Shown here one piece after another: positions 25,090 to 32,820 of a stretch of 64,000 nt of DNA. Positions within the stretch are counted from its first letter, which is position 1; each line of letters opens with the position of its first letter. The notes beneath the pieces were generated by a model that worked only from the letters and a program-made list of their open reading frames with translations, made no database searches and was not told the origin of the DNA. The DNA comes from Vibrio splendidus (lineage in GTDB: Bacteria > Pseudomonadota > Gammaproteobacteria > Enterobacterales > Vibrionaceae): the NCBI RefSeq assembly GCF_024347615.1, contig NZ_AP025508.1, positions 1,860,001-1,924,000 of the forward strand, in the 5' to 3' direction. A program made the position numbers and the translations under genes.

Positions 25090-25113
25090 AACAATGAGGA
25101 AAAGATAAATATA

Positions 25114-25452
25114 ATGAACAAGTTAATGTCATTTGTAGTTACGTCAAACTTTCTATCTCTTGGTTTTGTTTATTTGTTCGAACGGTTGACAGGTTCTTTG
25201 GCAATCCAGTTCTTGAGTGACTACGCCTTTTACTCAATGCTCCTACTTATTGGGCTCGGCAGCATCTTCTCTTTTTCGGGGCACAAAGTAGGTTACAGCG
25301 ATCCAAGTAATGTGGCGGGTGTAGCGGCAAGTAGTTTGATTGAAAATAACTCTTCTAAACATACTGTTGTAACTAAGCTTGAAAGTACCGGGTTAGGTGG
25401 TCGTTTTTTACTCGCTAGTTTATTCCCTTTAGCTTATTGCGTGATCGCATAG
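25114..25452 (+). CDS. Cassette 10: small membrane protein, unknown
   Basis: A 112 aa protein with two to three hydrophobic helices (residues 6-25, 35-53 and 93-111) and a polar loop between. No signal-peptide site and no recognised domain. It starts 30 bases into its cassette. Confidence 0.6.
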   Translation: MNKLMSFVVTSNFLSLGFVYLFERLTGSLAIQFLSDYAFYSMLLLIGLGSIFSFSGHKVGYSDPSNVAGVAASSLIENNSSKHTVVTKLESTGLGGRFLLASLFPLAYCVIA

Positions 25453-25455
25453 GTC

Positions 25456-25586
25456 AACTAACCACAATAAGAACTTTAAAAGTGATTCACAACGCATGGC
25501 ATCATCATTTCAGTAAGTTTAATGACGATTGCACTATGGTCTAAGTAAGGTGCTAGCGTCGTTCATACCTTAATTTGGCGTCATAC
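25456..25586 (+). repeat. attC site 10 (type B, altered R')
   Basis: AACTAAC at 25456, arm CACAACGCATGGCA, and a right end GGCGTCATAC with GTC in place of the invariant GTT, which should impair recombination. Confidence 0.65.
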
Positions 25587-25600
25587 GAATGGAGTAAATA

Positions 25601-26002
25601 ATGTACAAGGAAACAGATTTTCGACTAAGCCAAAAAGAGTTTAGCTTCAAAAAAGATTCATACCCTTTATCAAAAATTAAAGATGTGAGAGTTAAAAAAC
25701 TCGGTTTGCTCGACAATGTGGGGCAAATAATATTTTGGCTATTTGTCTTCTCTGGAGCAGTTTGGCTAGCAGTTCCAAGCCTTGAAAGTACCCCGCTTTG
25801 GCTTAAAGCCATAGTTGTTATCTTAACTTTTGTAGGCTTTGGATTTGGTCTACTTCATTGTTCAAAATATGCATTACAAATTGAGTTTCGTCATATTGAC
25901 GATACAGGAGTTCAATGGGTAAATGTAGCTAAGTCTACCTCTGAATCTGACAATGGGTTATTTGAGCAACAAGTTGCGGCACTAAAGGTAACATTCGAAT
26001 AA
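25601..26002 (+). CDS. Cassette 11: membrane protein resembling DUF6232
   Basis: A 133 aa protein. A short N-terminal beta region (KEFSFKKDSYPLSKIKDVRVKKLG), two membrane helices (about 43-62 and 70-90) and a C-terminal beta region. The layout (PH-like strands around a helix pair) resembles DUF6232 proteins; the family call is tentative and no function is known. Confidence 0.6.
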   Translation: MYKETDFRLSQKEFSFKKDSYPLSKIKDVRVKKLGLLDNVGQIIFWLFVFSGAVWLAVPSLESTPLWLKAIVVILTFVGFGFGLLHCSKYALQIEFRHIDDTGVQWVNVAKSTSESDNGLFEQQVAALKVTFE

Positions 26003-26120
26003 TAAGTGCTTAAGTAGACTACCAACACTTGGTATTTTTAACACGGTTTAGCTTGAGTGATTTAGGTGGCAAGTTTGAGTGTATTTGTAACGTTGTCATT
26101 TACTTCATTTGGTGTGAACT
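25999..26120 (+). repeat. attC site 11 (type A, altered R')
   Basis: Arm ACCAACACTTGGTATTTTT, type A body, and a right end GGTGTGAACT with GTG in place of GTT. Confidence 0.65.
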
Positions 26121-26135
26121 GGATAGGAGTGAGTC

Positions 26136-26948
26136 GTGCAAGAAGAGTATATGGATTACTACGCGAAATTTGACGAAGAGAAGCGTCTACTTTCTCAAAA
26201 CATAACGCGTATTGAATTTGATACAACAATTAATGTTTTGGGGTCTTATCTCGAATCAGCAGGTCGTTTGACGGAGCTTGGTGCGGCTACTGGTCGCTAT
26301 TCACTTCATTATGTTCGACAAGGTATGGATGTGACAGCAGTGGAGTTAGCTCCAGAATTAGTCGAGCAACTTAAATATAATGCTGAGACCCAGAATTTAG
26401 ACTTGGTTGTTCACGAAGCAAATGCAACTAACGTGAGTTTTATTGAAAACGGTACTCAAGACGTTGTTTTAGTATTGGGGCCGCTTTATCACATACAATC
26501 GAAGTCAGGCCGAGAAGCAGTTTTAAAAGAGGCAAATCGAATATTGAAACCAAATGGTGTAGTTGCGATAGCGTATATCAGTCGTTTCTTTGTGGCGGGT
26601 TTGCTTGCCAAAATGTCCAGTAGCTTAGTTTCCCCTGATATTCTAAGTGAATTGAATGAAAGTGGCTTGGTCTCTTCTCCCGATGTAGATCCATTTTTTA
26701 GAACGGGATACTTTGCTAAGCCTTTAGAGATTGAAAGCTTGGTAATTGAATCTGGATTTAGTATCGAAAATCATATTGCAACCGATGGGTACGTTCGGTT
26801 TATTGGTCAGGAAGTTAATCAACTAAATGAGCAACAGTATCAATCATGGTTTAAGTATCATTTATCGACATGCTCCGAGGTTTCATTGCTTGGTAGCAGT
26901 AATCATGGTTTAGTTATTGCAAAAAAATGCAGAGGAAAAAGCGCCTAG
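26136..26948 (+). CDS. Cassette 12: SAM-dependent class I methyltransferase
   Basis: A 270 aa methyltransferase. Motif I is LTELGAATGRYSLHY, followed by the acidic residue in VTAVELAPE, motif IV DVVLVLGPLYHI, and the post-motif ILKPNGVVAIAYI. The long C-terminus probably recognises the substrate, which is unknown. The start is GTG 26136 after TAGGAG; ATG 26151 is an alternative. Confidence 0.82.
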   Translation: MQEEYMDYYAKFDEEKRLLSQNITRIEFDTTINVLGSYLESAGRLTELGAATGRYSLHYVRQGMDVTAVELAPELVEQLKYNAETQNLDLVVHEANATNVSFIENGTQDVVLVLGPLYHIQSKSGREAVLKEANRILKPNGVVAIAYISRFFVAGLLAKMSSSLVSPDILSELNESGLVSSPDVDPFFRTGYFAKPLEIESLVIESGFSIENHIATDGYVRFIGQEVNQLNEQQYQSWFKYHLSTCSEVSLLGSSNHGLVIAKKCRGKSA

Positions 26949-27055
26949 AACCGATTCTCAATGCTTGGCATTTTCACTGTGCATTGGTCTTAGTTATTAA
27001 GGTTCCTTTTAGCGGCTTAGTTATTGCGTTGCTCACCAATAGGGCAGCGTGTATG
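26945..27055 (+). repeat. attC site 12 (degenerate)
   Basis: CTAGAAC, arm CTCAATGCTTGGCATTTTC, and a right end GCGTGTATG. The pairing of the ends is poor. Confidence 0.5.
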
Positions 27056-27080
27056 TTTCATCAATCTAGGAGCTCTTTCA

Positions 27081-27497
27081 ATGTATTATTCTGAGGCTAA
27101 TTGCCTTTGTGGTTCTGTCATAGTCACAGCTAAAATCATCGATCCTAAGTTTACAGTTTGCCATTGTCAGTCATGTCGAACTTGGGGTGGTGCTCCGTTC
27201 TTTGCTTTGAAATGTGGTACTCAAGTGAAACTGGAAGGTGAAGATAAAGTAAAGATGTACAAATCTTCTTCTTGGGCTTCACGAGGTTTCTGCAGAGAAT
27301 GTGGAACCCACTTATTTTATAAATTCAAAGAAACAGGCGAGTACAATATGCCAGTGGGCTTGTTTCCAAATTTGGAAGGGTTGGAAATGGACATGCAATA
27401 TTTTAGTGACATGCGACCTGGTTACTATTGCTTTTCCAATGAAACTAAGGAAATGACCACCGAAGAAATCATGGCCTACTTTGCAGACAAGGTATAA
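27081..27497 (+). CDS. Cassette 13: GFA-family (CENP-V-type) zinc protein
   Basis: A 138 aa protein with the GFA/CENP-V pattern: CLCG near residue 8, CHCQSCR near 31-37, CRECGTH near 75. The family binds zinc and was named for formaldehyde-glutathione adducts, though most members lack a tested role. The start at 27081 follows AGGAGC; the longer open frame begins inside attC 12. Confidence 0.82.
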   Translation: MYYSEANCLCGSVIVTAKIIDPKFTVCHCQSCRTWGGAPFFALKCGTQVKLEGEDKVKMYKSSSWASRGFCRECGTHLFYKFKETGEYNMPVGLFPNLEGLEMDMQYFSDMRPGYYCFSNETKEMTTEEIMAYFADKV

Positions 27498-27499
27498 CT

Positions 27500-27600
27500 A
27501 TAGGCACAGCAACCAGTTTAAGGGAGACTCTAATGCTTGCCAGTTTAGCTTACAGTATTGCAAGCGTTTGTAGCCCCGTCAACGTGAGTATTGTTTTCCA
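27500..27600 (+). repeat. Eroded attC-like sequence
   Basis: CTAATGCTTGCCAG and the later GCAAGCG...CCGTCAACG recall an attC arm pair, but no clear R'' or R' remains. Confidence 0.3.
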
Positions 27601-27617
27601 AAGGAAGATTCATATAA

Positions 27618-28022
27618 ATGAAAAATGTAGTTCAACTTGTCTTTGTCTCTAGAAATCAGTTATTGCTCGCCTTCCGCCAAAATACTGAAGCGTTTGACCA
27701 GTATTGGGGCTTTCCTTCTGGACGCATAGAGGACGGTGAATCTCCTCTAGACGCAGCAGAACGCGAAGCTTTGGAGGAAACTTCGGTTAGCACTAATGAA
27801 TTGAATTTAGCGGCTGAATTGGTTGACCCTACTTTGCCGATTCGTCATTACTTTTACCTATGTTTTGATTGGGTTGGCAAAATAGAGAACGCAGAACCTA
27901 ACTTGTGTCGAGAGTTGCGTTGGTTCAACCTCGACGAATTGCCAGAAAAGTGCACTCCAATAACTTACGTAGCAATGAAAAAAATTAAAAACGCGTTGCG
28001 TGACCATCAGCAACGAACTTAA
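27618..28022 (+). CDS. Cassette 14: Nudix hydrolase
   Basis: A 134 aa Nudix domain. The box reads GRIEDGESPLDAAEREALEETSV (described piecewise: G-x5-E, then REA-LEE); it fits GX5EX7REUXEEXGU except that Gly near the end is Ser. It hydrolyses a nucleoside diphosphate-linked substrate, unknown here. AAGGAAG lies upstream of the ATG. Confidence 0.85.
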   Translation: MKNVVQLVFVSRNQLLLAFRQNTEAFDQYWGFPSGRIEDGESPLDAAEREALEETSVSTNELNLAAELVDPTLPIRHYFYLCFDWVGKIENAEPNLCRELRWFNLDELPEKCTPITYVAMKKIKNALRDHQQRT

Positions 28023-28060
28023 CGCTATAACCTCTTAGCGCTATAACCTAAGAGGGATAT

Positions 28061-28174
28061 ATGGGACTTAGATCATTTGAAAAGGAAGACTATGGCCTAC
28101 TTATTTGTTGTATAGATTCAGATAAATTGAATTATCAATGGGGCGGCCCAAACCTAGAGTTTTCATTGGATTAA
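28061..28174 (+). pseudogene. N-terminal fragment of a GNAT acetyltransferase
   Basis: A 37-codon ORF, MGLRSFEKEDYGLLICC followed by WGGPNLEFSLD, matches the first part of GNAT proteins (LR.f...D...L ... WGGP...fpl) and then stops. The acetyl-CoA-binding half is missing. AGAGGG lies upstream. Probably a deleted cassette gene. Confidence 0.5.
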
Positions 28175-28235
28175 GTTCAAATTAGTTGGCACTGCTCATA
28201 TCTATACACCAAATTTTTACTGCGAGGGAATGAAC

Positions 28236-28433
28236 ATGAAACAAGGAATTTTCAAGAATCTCAAGTTGGCATTAGGTGTTGGTTTTGGTGTTGCCATTCA
28301 TCAGTACTTTTTTATGACGGATGGTGCGTTTGATTTCTATCAGCCACTTGTGGCGTTTGCTTTTACGTTTGTCGTTAGCAGTATTGGTACACTTCTAAAA
28401 GAAAGAATCATGCGCAAGAAGGAGATTACATGA
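28236..28433 (+). CDS. Small two-helix membrane protein, unknown
   Basis: A 65 aa protein with two hydrophobic helices (about 10-30 and 36-54) and a basic C-terminus (KERIMRKKE). The start at 28236 has GAGGGA 8 bases upstream; ATG 28230 is too close to it. It overlaps the next gene by four bases (ATGA), so the two are translated together. Confidence 0.6.
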   Translation: MKQGIFKNLKLALGVGFGVAIHQYFFMTDGAFDFYQPLVAFAFTFVVSSIGTLLKERIMRKKEIT

Positions 28434-28975
28434 GAATATCGGAAGCCGTTCTGTCGGATTTAGAATCCTTTTTCGAATACATAGGAGCACAGCTTCTTGA
28501 AAATGCGGATGATAACTCTCCACTTTTCCAACCGATCTCTAAAGAGAATTGTGTAGTTTCAGAACAATTTAAAGATAAGTTTCGAAATGGTTTTGAGGCA
28601 AGCCTTGGTGAAAATGGCTGGAGAAAGCTCTGGGTAATCAAAGACTCTAAGGAACGAGTGTTTGGTCATATAGACCTACGTCATTACGGTGAAGAGTATA
28701 AGTTTCATCGTGTGCTTCTCGGCATGGGTGTTGATTCAAGTCTAAGGAAGCAAGGGTTGGGTGTAGAACTGATTAAGTGCGTGACTGAGTTTTGTAACGA
28801 AAGCCCAAGTATCGATTGGTTAGATCTCAATGTTCTCTCGAATAATCTTCCTGCAATAAAATTGTATTTGAAATGTGGTTTCGAAGTGATTGGAGAAGTC
28901 CCAGATTGTTACCTTATAGAAGGACAGTTTGTGTCTGAAACAATGATGACACTATGCACAAGAAATTCCAGGTAA
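28430..28975 (+). CDS. GNAT family N-acetyltransferase
   Basis: A 181 aa GNAT protein. The acetyl-CoA loop is GMGVDSSLRKQGLGVELI at about 105-122 and the C-terminal motif B is LDLNVLSNNLPAIKLYLKCGFEVIG. Target unknown; possibly ribosomal protein or small amine. It is coupled to the upstream membrane protein. Confidence 0.85.
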   Translation: MRISEAVLSDLESFFEYIGAQLLENADDNSPLFQPISKENCVVSEQFKDKFRNGFEASLGENGWRKLWVIKDSKERVFGHIDLRHYGEEYKFHRVLLGMGVDSSLRKQGLGVELIKCVTEFCNESPSIDWLDLNVLSNNLPAIKLYLKCGFEVIGEVPDCYLIEGQFVSETMMTLCTRNSR

Positions 28976-29070
28976 GAACGCTTTGAAGAATGAATTATGA
29001 CACTTGGCATCCTAAGCTTATGTTAGTGCTTAAGCTTGGTGTCAGCGCTTTTACACGGCAACTCTACCTA
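28976..29070 (+). repeat. Eroded attC-like sequence
   Basis: GACACTTGGCATCC ... GTTAGTG ... TTGGTGTCAGCGC resembles paired attC arms. No clear ends. Confidence 0.35.
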
Positions 29071-29087
29071 TGAGCTAAAGAGGAATC

Positions 29088-29567
29088 ATGACTAAAATCT
29101 ATTTCGTATGTGGCTTTATCGGTTCGGGTAAGACGACTTACTCGAAAGCGCTTGCAGAAAAGCATGGCGCGTTTCGTTTTTCGATTGATGAGTGGATGAT
29201 TCCTTTGTATGGCGAGCATATGGAGCGTGAAGTTTTTGACCGCCGGCTAGCTACGCTACAAGGGTTATTCAAGGGCTCTGCAATACAGCTGTTTTCCTTG
29301 GGTGTTCCGGTAATTTTTGACTTTGGTTTTTGGCGTAAATCAGACCGAGATTCTTTTACAAGCTGGGCATCAAACCTAGGTATGGACAGCGAAGTTCACT
29401 ACCTTGATGTTCCGTTTGAGACTTGTAAGCAGAGAGCATTCAGCCGTAACTCGGAACTCAATGGCAAGTCTTATGAAATGACACCTGAAATGTTAGATCT
29501 GTTTTGGTCTTGGTTTGAGGTTCCAACTTCAAATGAAAGTGTTGTTTGGGTTCAACAGGACACTTAA
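29088..29567 (+). CDS. P-loop kinase-like ATPase (AAA_33 / zeta-toxin fold)
   Basis: A 159 aa protein with Walker A GFIGSGKTT at residues 9-17, an Asp after strand 2 (FSIDEWM), a later DFGFW strand, and an Arg-bearing lid (CKQRAFSRN). It resembles small-molecule kinases such as those for aminoglycosides or chloramphenicol, or zeta toxins; no antitoxin is adjacent. AGAGGAA precedes the ATG. Its end carries ACTTAACAAGC, the left edge of a lost attC. Confidence 0.75.
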   Translation: MTKIYFVCGFIGSGKTTYSKALAEKHGAFRFSIDEWMIPLYGEHMEREVFDRRLATLQGLFKGSAIQLFSLGVPVIFDFGFWRKSDRDSFTSWASNLGMDSEVHYLDVPFETCKQRAFSRNSELNGKSYEMTPEMLDLFWSWFEVPTSNESVVWVQQDT

Positions 29568-29637
29568 CAAGCTATATAGCCAAACATAGTTTGAGTTAGC
29601 AGCTCCTTAATATCACAACAAATGAATCGGAGGTTGA

Positions 29638-30042
29638 ATGGACCAAACAATCAAAACACATTTCGACGAGTATCCCGATGATGTTCGAGCTCGGCTTGAA
29701 GAGTTGCGTTCATTAATCTTTGAGCTTTGCTCTGATTTGGAACTAGGTGAAGTCGAAGAGTCTCTGAAATGGGGCGAGCCGAGTTACAGCGTTAAGACGG
29801 GCAGCCCAATTCGAATCGACTGGAAATTGAAGTCACCAAACAACTATTACTTGTTCTTTAACTGTCAAACGAAGCTAGTCGACACATTCAGAGAATTGCA
29901 CGATGGTACGCTGACATTTCAGGGTAATAGGGCAATCATATTGAACCTAACTGAACCACTTCCCAAGGCACCGATTAAGCAGTGCTTAGAGCTAGCCTTA
30001 ACTTATCAACAACGAAAACATCTACCGCTTCTTGGCGCGTAA
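29638..30042 (+). CDS. DUF1801 (YdhG-like) domain protein
   Basis: A 134 aa single-domain protein with the DUF1801 pattern: a helix pair, then ESLKWGEPSYSVKTGSPIRIDWK and YYLFFNCQT. Function unknown. CGGAGGTTGA gives a good ribosome site. Confidence 0.82.
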   Translation: MDQTIKTHFDEYPDDVRARLEELRSLIFELCSDLELGEVEESLKWGEPSYSVKTGSPIRIDWKLKSPNNYYLFFNCQTKLVDTFRELHDGTLTFQGNRAIILNLTEPLPKAPIKQCLELALTYQQRKHLPLLGA

Positions 30043-30089
30043 TTCTTACGTGTTGTCATGTGCTTAACTGAATGTGATTAGAATTTGAA

Positions 30090-30203
30090 AAGTACGCCTG
30101 CCACTGATTTACAAGGCTTGGCACTTCTCGTTTAATGTAGGTTAGTGTTTAACGTCTTATGGTTTAGGTTAGTGGCGTTGCTCAGACCGTAAAGTGGTAT
30201 GTG
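30090..30203 (+). repeat. attC-like site (type B, degenerate), last in the array
   Basis: Arm ACAAGGCTTGGCACTTCTC and the type B body TTAGTGTTTAACGTCTTATGGTTTAGG remain. The right end reads GTGGTATG rather than GCGTTA. Confidence 0.55.
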
Positions 30204-30216
30204 GACAGGGAAAGTT

Positions 30217-30549
30217 ATGAATCAACAAGAAGCCTTTATAGGATTTGCGGTCTATGGGGTTATCAGTAGTTTAATCGGATTTTTTACGTTTTTTATTATC
30301 AAAGATGCAAAGTACAAACAAACATTGTGGACTTTGGAGTCTGTTATGTTTGGTATCTTCGCGATTGGTTTTATCTATTGTTCAGGTGGTAATGGGCCAG
30401 AATTGTTGGTCTGGATTCCGCTTGTTACTTTAATGTCTATTTACAATGTCCACTCTTTGAAATTTTGTGGTTCTTGTGGGAAAACTAACGTAAGAAAAAG
30501 CGGATTGTCATCCATTAAATCATGTAGTGAATGTGGTAATGCTTTATAG
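30217..30549 (+). CDS. Membrane protein with C-terminal zinc ribbon, unknown
   Basis: A 110 aa protein with three membrane helices (about 7-27, 38-57 and 62-80) and a C-terminal CGSCGKTN ... CSECG zinc ribbon in the cytoplasm. The start is ATG 30217, preferred over 30199 because the latter lies in the attC remnant. No family recognised. Confidence 0.6.
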   Translation: MNQQEAFIGFAVYGVISSLIGFFTFFIIKDAKYKQTLWTLESVMFGIFAIGFIYCSGGNGPELLVWIPLVTLMSIYNVHSLKFCGSCGKTNVRKSGLSSIKSCSECGNAL

Positions 30550-30608
30550 TAAAGCTAAGAAATATCAGACGTTTGTTCATTTTAGTTTCAGCCTTAAAAG
30601 GAAGTTGT

Positions 30609-30890
30609 ATGAATTTAGATAAAGCTAAAAAACGTATCGCGAAGCAGGTTAAAAAAGGCGATAACGGATACCCAAAAATCACGTTAGCGTATTACGGGAC
30701 GACCAAAGATCTCGCAACGGAAGTCGCAGTTCAATTTATGCTGGGTGAGAGCGATGGTGTCCAAGAAGAGCGTTTTTCTTGCGAAACCGAAATCCGAGAT
30801 AATGAGCTAATCCAAACGACGCTGCTCAAGATAATCGAACGCGCTAATGTTAACTCAGTGATTGAAGTTGAAGGCGTGACGGTTCTTTAG
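30609..30890 (+). CDS. Conserved small protein, unknown
   Basis: A 93 aa soluble alpha/beta protein (KAKKRIAKQVKKGDNGYPKITLAYYG ... IEVEGVTVL), basic at the N-terminus. The start follows AAAGGAAG. I do not recognise a domain. Confidence 0.6.
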   Translation: MNLDKAKKRIAKQVKKGDNGYPKITLAYYGTTKDLATEVAVQFMLGESDGVQEERFSCETEIRDNELIQTTLLKIIERANVNSVIEVEGVTVL

Positions 30891-30980
30891 TTTGCCTCGT
30901 ATCTGTAAGTTTATGAGTGGCTGTCGTTGTCTCGGTAATGTGGTATTACACGGGTTAGTTGATTCAGGATATTTAGAGTA

Positions 30981-31439
30981 ATGCACTTAAGAAAAGCACA
31001 GCTTCACGAGTTAGATTCCATTTATACAATGGGCTTCGATGTTTGGGGTGATGGCTTGACGTTAGACGATTACTTAGCAGGTTGTCGTAACAGTGAAAAG
31101 TACTTGTCTGGCACTTGGTATGTGTTAGTCGAGAAGGATAGAGTCGTGTCGTCTCTTATCGTTTACCGTGACATGTTTGGCCTTGCAAAAGGATGTTTCG
31201 GTATTGGCTCTGTGGCTACACCTCAAGAATTACGACACCAAGGTTATGCGTCTGAGTTGATCAACTTGGTAAAAACGGAGTTATTCACTCGTCATAATTG
31301 TAAGGCTTTATACCTACACAGCGACATTGAGCATCAATTTTATATTAGGCTTGGCTTTGTGAGCATAGTAGGTTCTGATTGTATGTATATTTCGAACGAC
31401 TCTTCTGAGTTTGATGGACGAATACCAGATTACTTCTAG
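30981..31439 (+). CDS. GNAT family N-acetyltransferase
   Basis: A 152 aa GNAT protein. The acetyl-CoA loop is GSVATPQELRHQGYASELI and motif B is ALYLHSDIEHQFYIRLGF. The ribosome site is weak. It is on the + strand like the cassette genes but no attC flanks it. Confidence 0.83.
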   Translation: MHLRKAQLHELDSIYTMGFDVWGDGLTLDDYLAGCRNSEKYLSGTWYVLVEKDRVVSSLIVYRDMFGLAKGCFGIGSVATPQELRHQGYASELINLVKTELFTRHNCKALYLHSDIEHQFYIRLGFVSIVGSDCMYISNDSSEFDGRIPDYF

Positions 31440-31531
31440 GCGTGAGTATTTTGATTCGTTATAAAAGTGGGGCTTAGAAGGTTAAGTGTATCCGAAGTGT
31501 TTTACTCATAATTTATCAAGGAAGAAACATT

Positions 31532-31981
31532 ATGAAATTAGCTCAGTTAAATATCGCTCTGGCGAAATACCCGTTAGATGCGCCAGAAATCAAAGAGTTT
31601 GTCGATAACTTAGAGTTGGTTAATGGAATCGCAGAAAGCAGTGAAGGGTTTGTTTGGCGTCTGAAAGATGAATCTGGTGACGCCACCAATATCCAAGCTT
31701 TCGATGATCCTAATATGATTGTGAACATGTCGGTGTGGGACTCTGTGGATTCGTTAAAGAACTTCATGTTCCGCACACATCACCGTGATTTCATGCGTCG
31801 AAAGGGGGATTGGTTTCATCGTTTACCTGAAGATACTTATGTGCTTTGGTGGATCGAAGAAGACGATATTCCGACACTCGAAGAAGCGATAGAGCGACTT
31901 GAACACCTCAGAGAAATCGGTGATACGCCGTATGCCTTCACTTTTAAAACCAACTTTACGGAGTCAGAAGCGCCAAAATAG
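31532..31981 (+). CDS. DUF3291 domain protein
   Basis: A 149 aa ABM-like ferredoxin-fold protein: LAQLNIALAKYPLDAPEIKEF, then SVWDSVDSLKNFMFRTHHRDFM and WWIEEDDIPTLEEAIERL, matching DUF3291. It may be a small monooxygenase-like enzyme, but no activity is established. AAGGAAGAAAC precedes the ATG. Confidence 0.85.
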   Translation: MKLAQLNIALAKYPLDAPEIKEFVDNLELVNGIAESSEGFVWRLKDESGDATNIQAFDDPNMIVNMSVWDSVDSLKNFMFRTHHRDFMRRKGDWFHRLPEDTYVLWWIEEDDIPTLEEAIERLEHLREIGDTPYAFTFKTNFTESEAPK

Positions 31982-32088
31982 CGTTCATAGATAACCAACG
32001 TTATGTTTTTTAGACGTTTTATGGCAATTCCCGTGAAGATGAGTCGATTATTGGTATGATGTTTCTATAGTCTTCGAGAGGTTTTATG

Positions 32089-32382
32089 ATGTTGAAAATG
32101 AAAAGTAGTGTACTTGCGGTGTGTTTATTCGGTTTCAGCATGAGTGCTAGCGCTTCAACACTGGAAGAGTGTGCCAAACTCCTTCCTGATGGTCACACGT
32201 ATAAAGTAGAGATCATTTTAGACGTAGATAAGACTGAGAAGGATCCAACGGTCAAAGGCAGTTTTGGTGTGACGGGCGGAGCCGATGCGCCAGATACTTT
32301 CGATATCGGTGATTTTGTCGAGTGCGCTGGTCCTCTGATCAAAACCGTAGATACAGACAGCAACGATGCGTCTAATTCCTAG
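32089..32382 (+). CDS. Small exported protein, unknown
   Basis: A 97 aa protein with a signal peptide (ending about MSASAS) and a short acidic mature domain with two Cys (ECAKLL, VECAG), perhaps a disulfide. GAGAGG precedes it; ATG 32086 is an equal alternative. No family recognised. Confidence 0.65.
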   Translation: MLKMKSSVLAVCLFGFSMSASASTLEECAKLLPDGHTYKVEIILDVDKTEKDPTVKGSFGVTGGADAPDTFDIGDFVECAGPLIKTVDTDSNDASNS

Positions 32383-32453
32383 TCACTGGTTATTGCGTTT
32401 GTCGGCCCTAGACGCCAGAGGGTATCCTGCATTTAAACAGATAAAGGTAAGTT

Positions 32454-32786
32454 GTGATTGAATTTAAAACGGTCGGTCTTTTTGTACTTACGGCGGTCGC
32501 CGAGATAGTAGGGTGTTATCTACCTTATCTTTGGTTGAGAGAAGACAAGAGTATTTGGTTATTGATTCCAGCTGCGATCAGCCTGGCGTTGTTTGCTTGG
32601 TTATTGACGCTTCATCCTACAGCGACAGGGCGTGTTTATGCGGCCTATGGCGGTGTGTATATTTCTGTTGCCCTGATATGGCTGTGGCTTGTTGATGGCG
32701 AAAAGCCGACAACGTGGGATCTGGTCGGTGGCTCAGTAGCACTACTCGGTATGGCGATTATAATGTTTGGCCCTCGAAACGCGTAG
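32454..32786 (+). CDS. YnfA/UPF0060 family small membrane protein
   Basis: A 110 aa protein with four membrane helices and the YnfA pattern [19 protein letters not shown] ... [17 protein letters not shown]. Members (usually about 108 aa) resemble small multidrug resistance transporters. The start is GTG 32454. Function in efflux is inferred from the family only. Confidence 0.9.
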   Translation: MIEFKTVGLFVLTAVAEIVGCYLPYLWLREDKSIWLLIPAAISLALFAWLLTLHPTATGRVYAAYGGVYISVALIWLWLVDGEKPTTWDLVGGSVALLGMAIIMFGPRNA

Positions 32787-32820
32787 TGCATGCATTGAGA
32801 TTATAGGAAGAGAATAAACC

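Larger units (their letters stand above)
18543..30203 (+). mobile_element. Integron gene-cassette array without an integrase (CALIN)
   Basis: At least twelve attC-like sites of the Vibrio-repeat type, about 94-130 bp, alternate with single small + strand genes. For several cassettes the 5' GTTRRRY of the cassette and the RYYYAAC of its own attC are exact complements, as cassette excision requires (GTTATAC/GTATAAC, GTTAACT/AGTTAAC, GTTAGTT/AACTAAC). No tyrosine recombinase gene lies in the window. Flanks are artPIQM and an efflux operon, not the usual Vibrio integron neighbourhood. Confidence 0.85.

Noticed and set aside
29088..29567. Zeta toxin of a toxin-antitoxin pair
   Set aside because: The fold fits, but no antitoxin-sized gene is adjacent and a small-molecule kinase is as likely.
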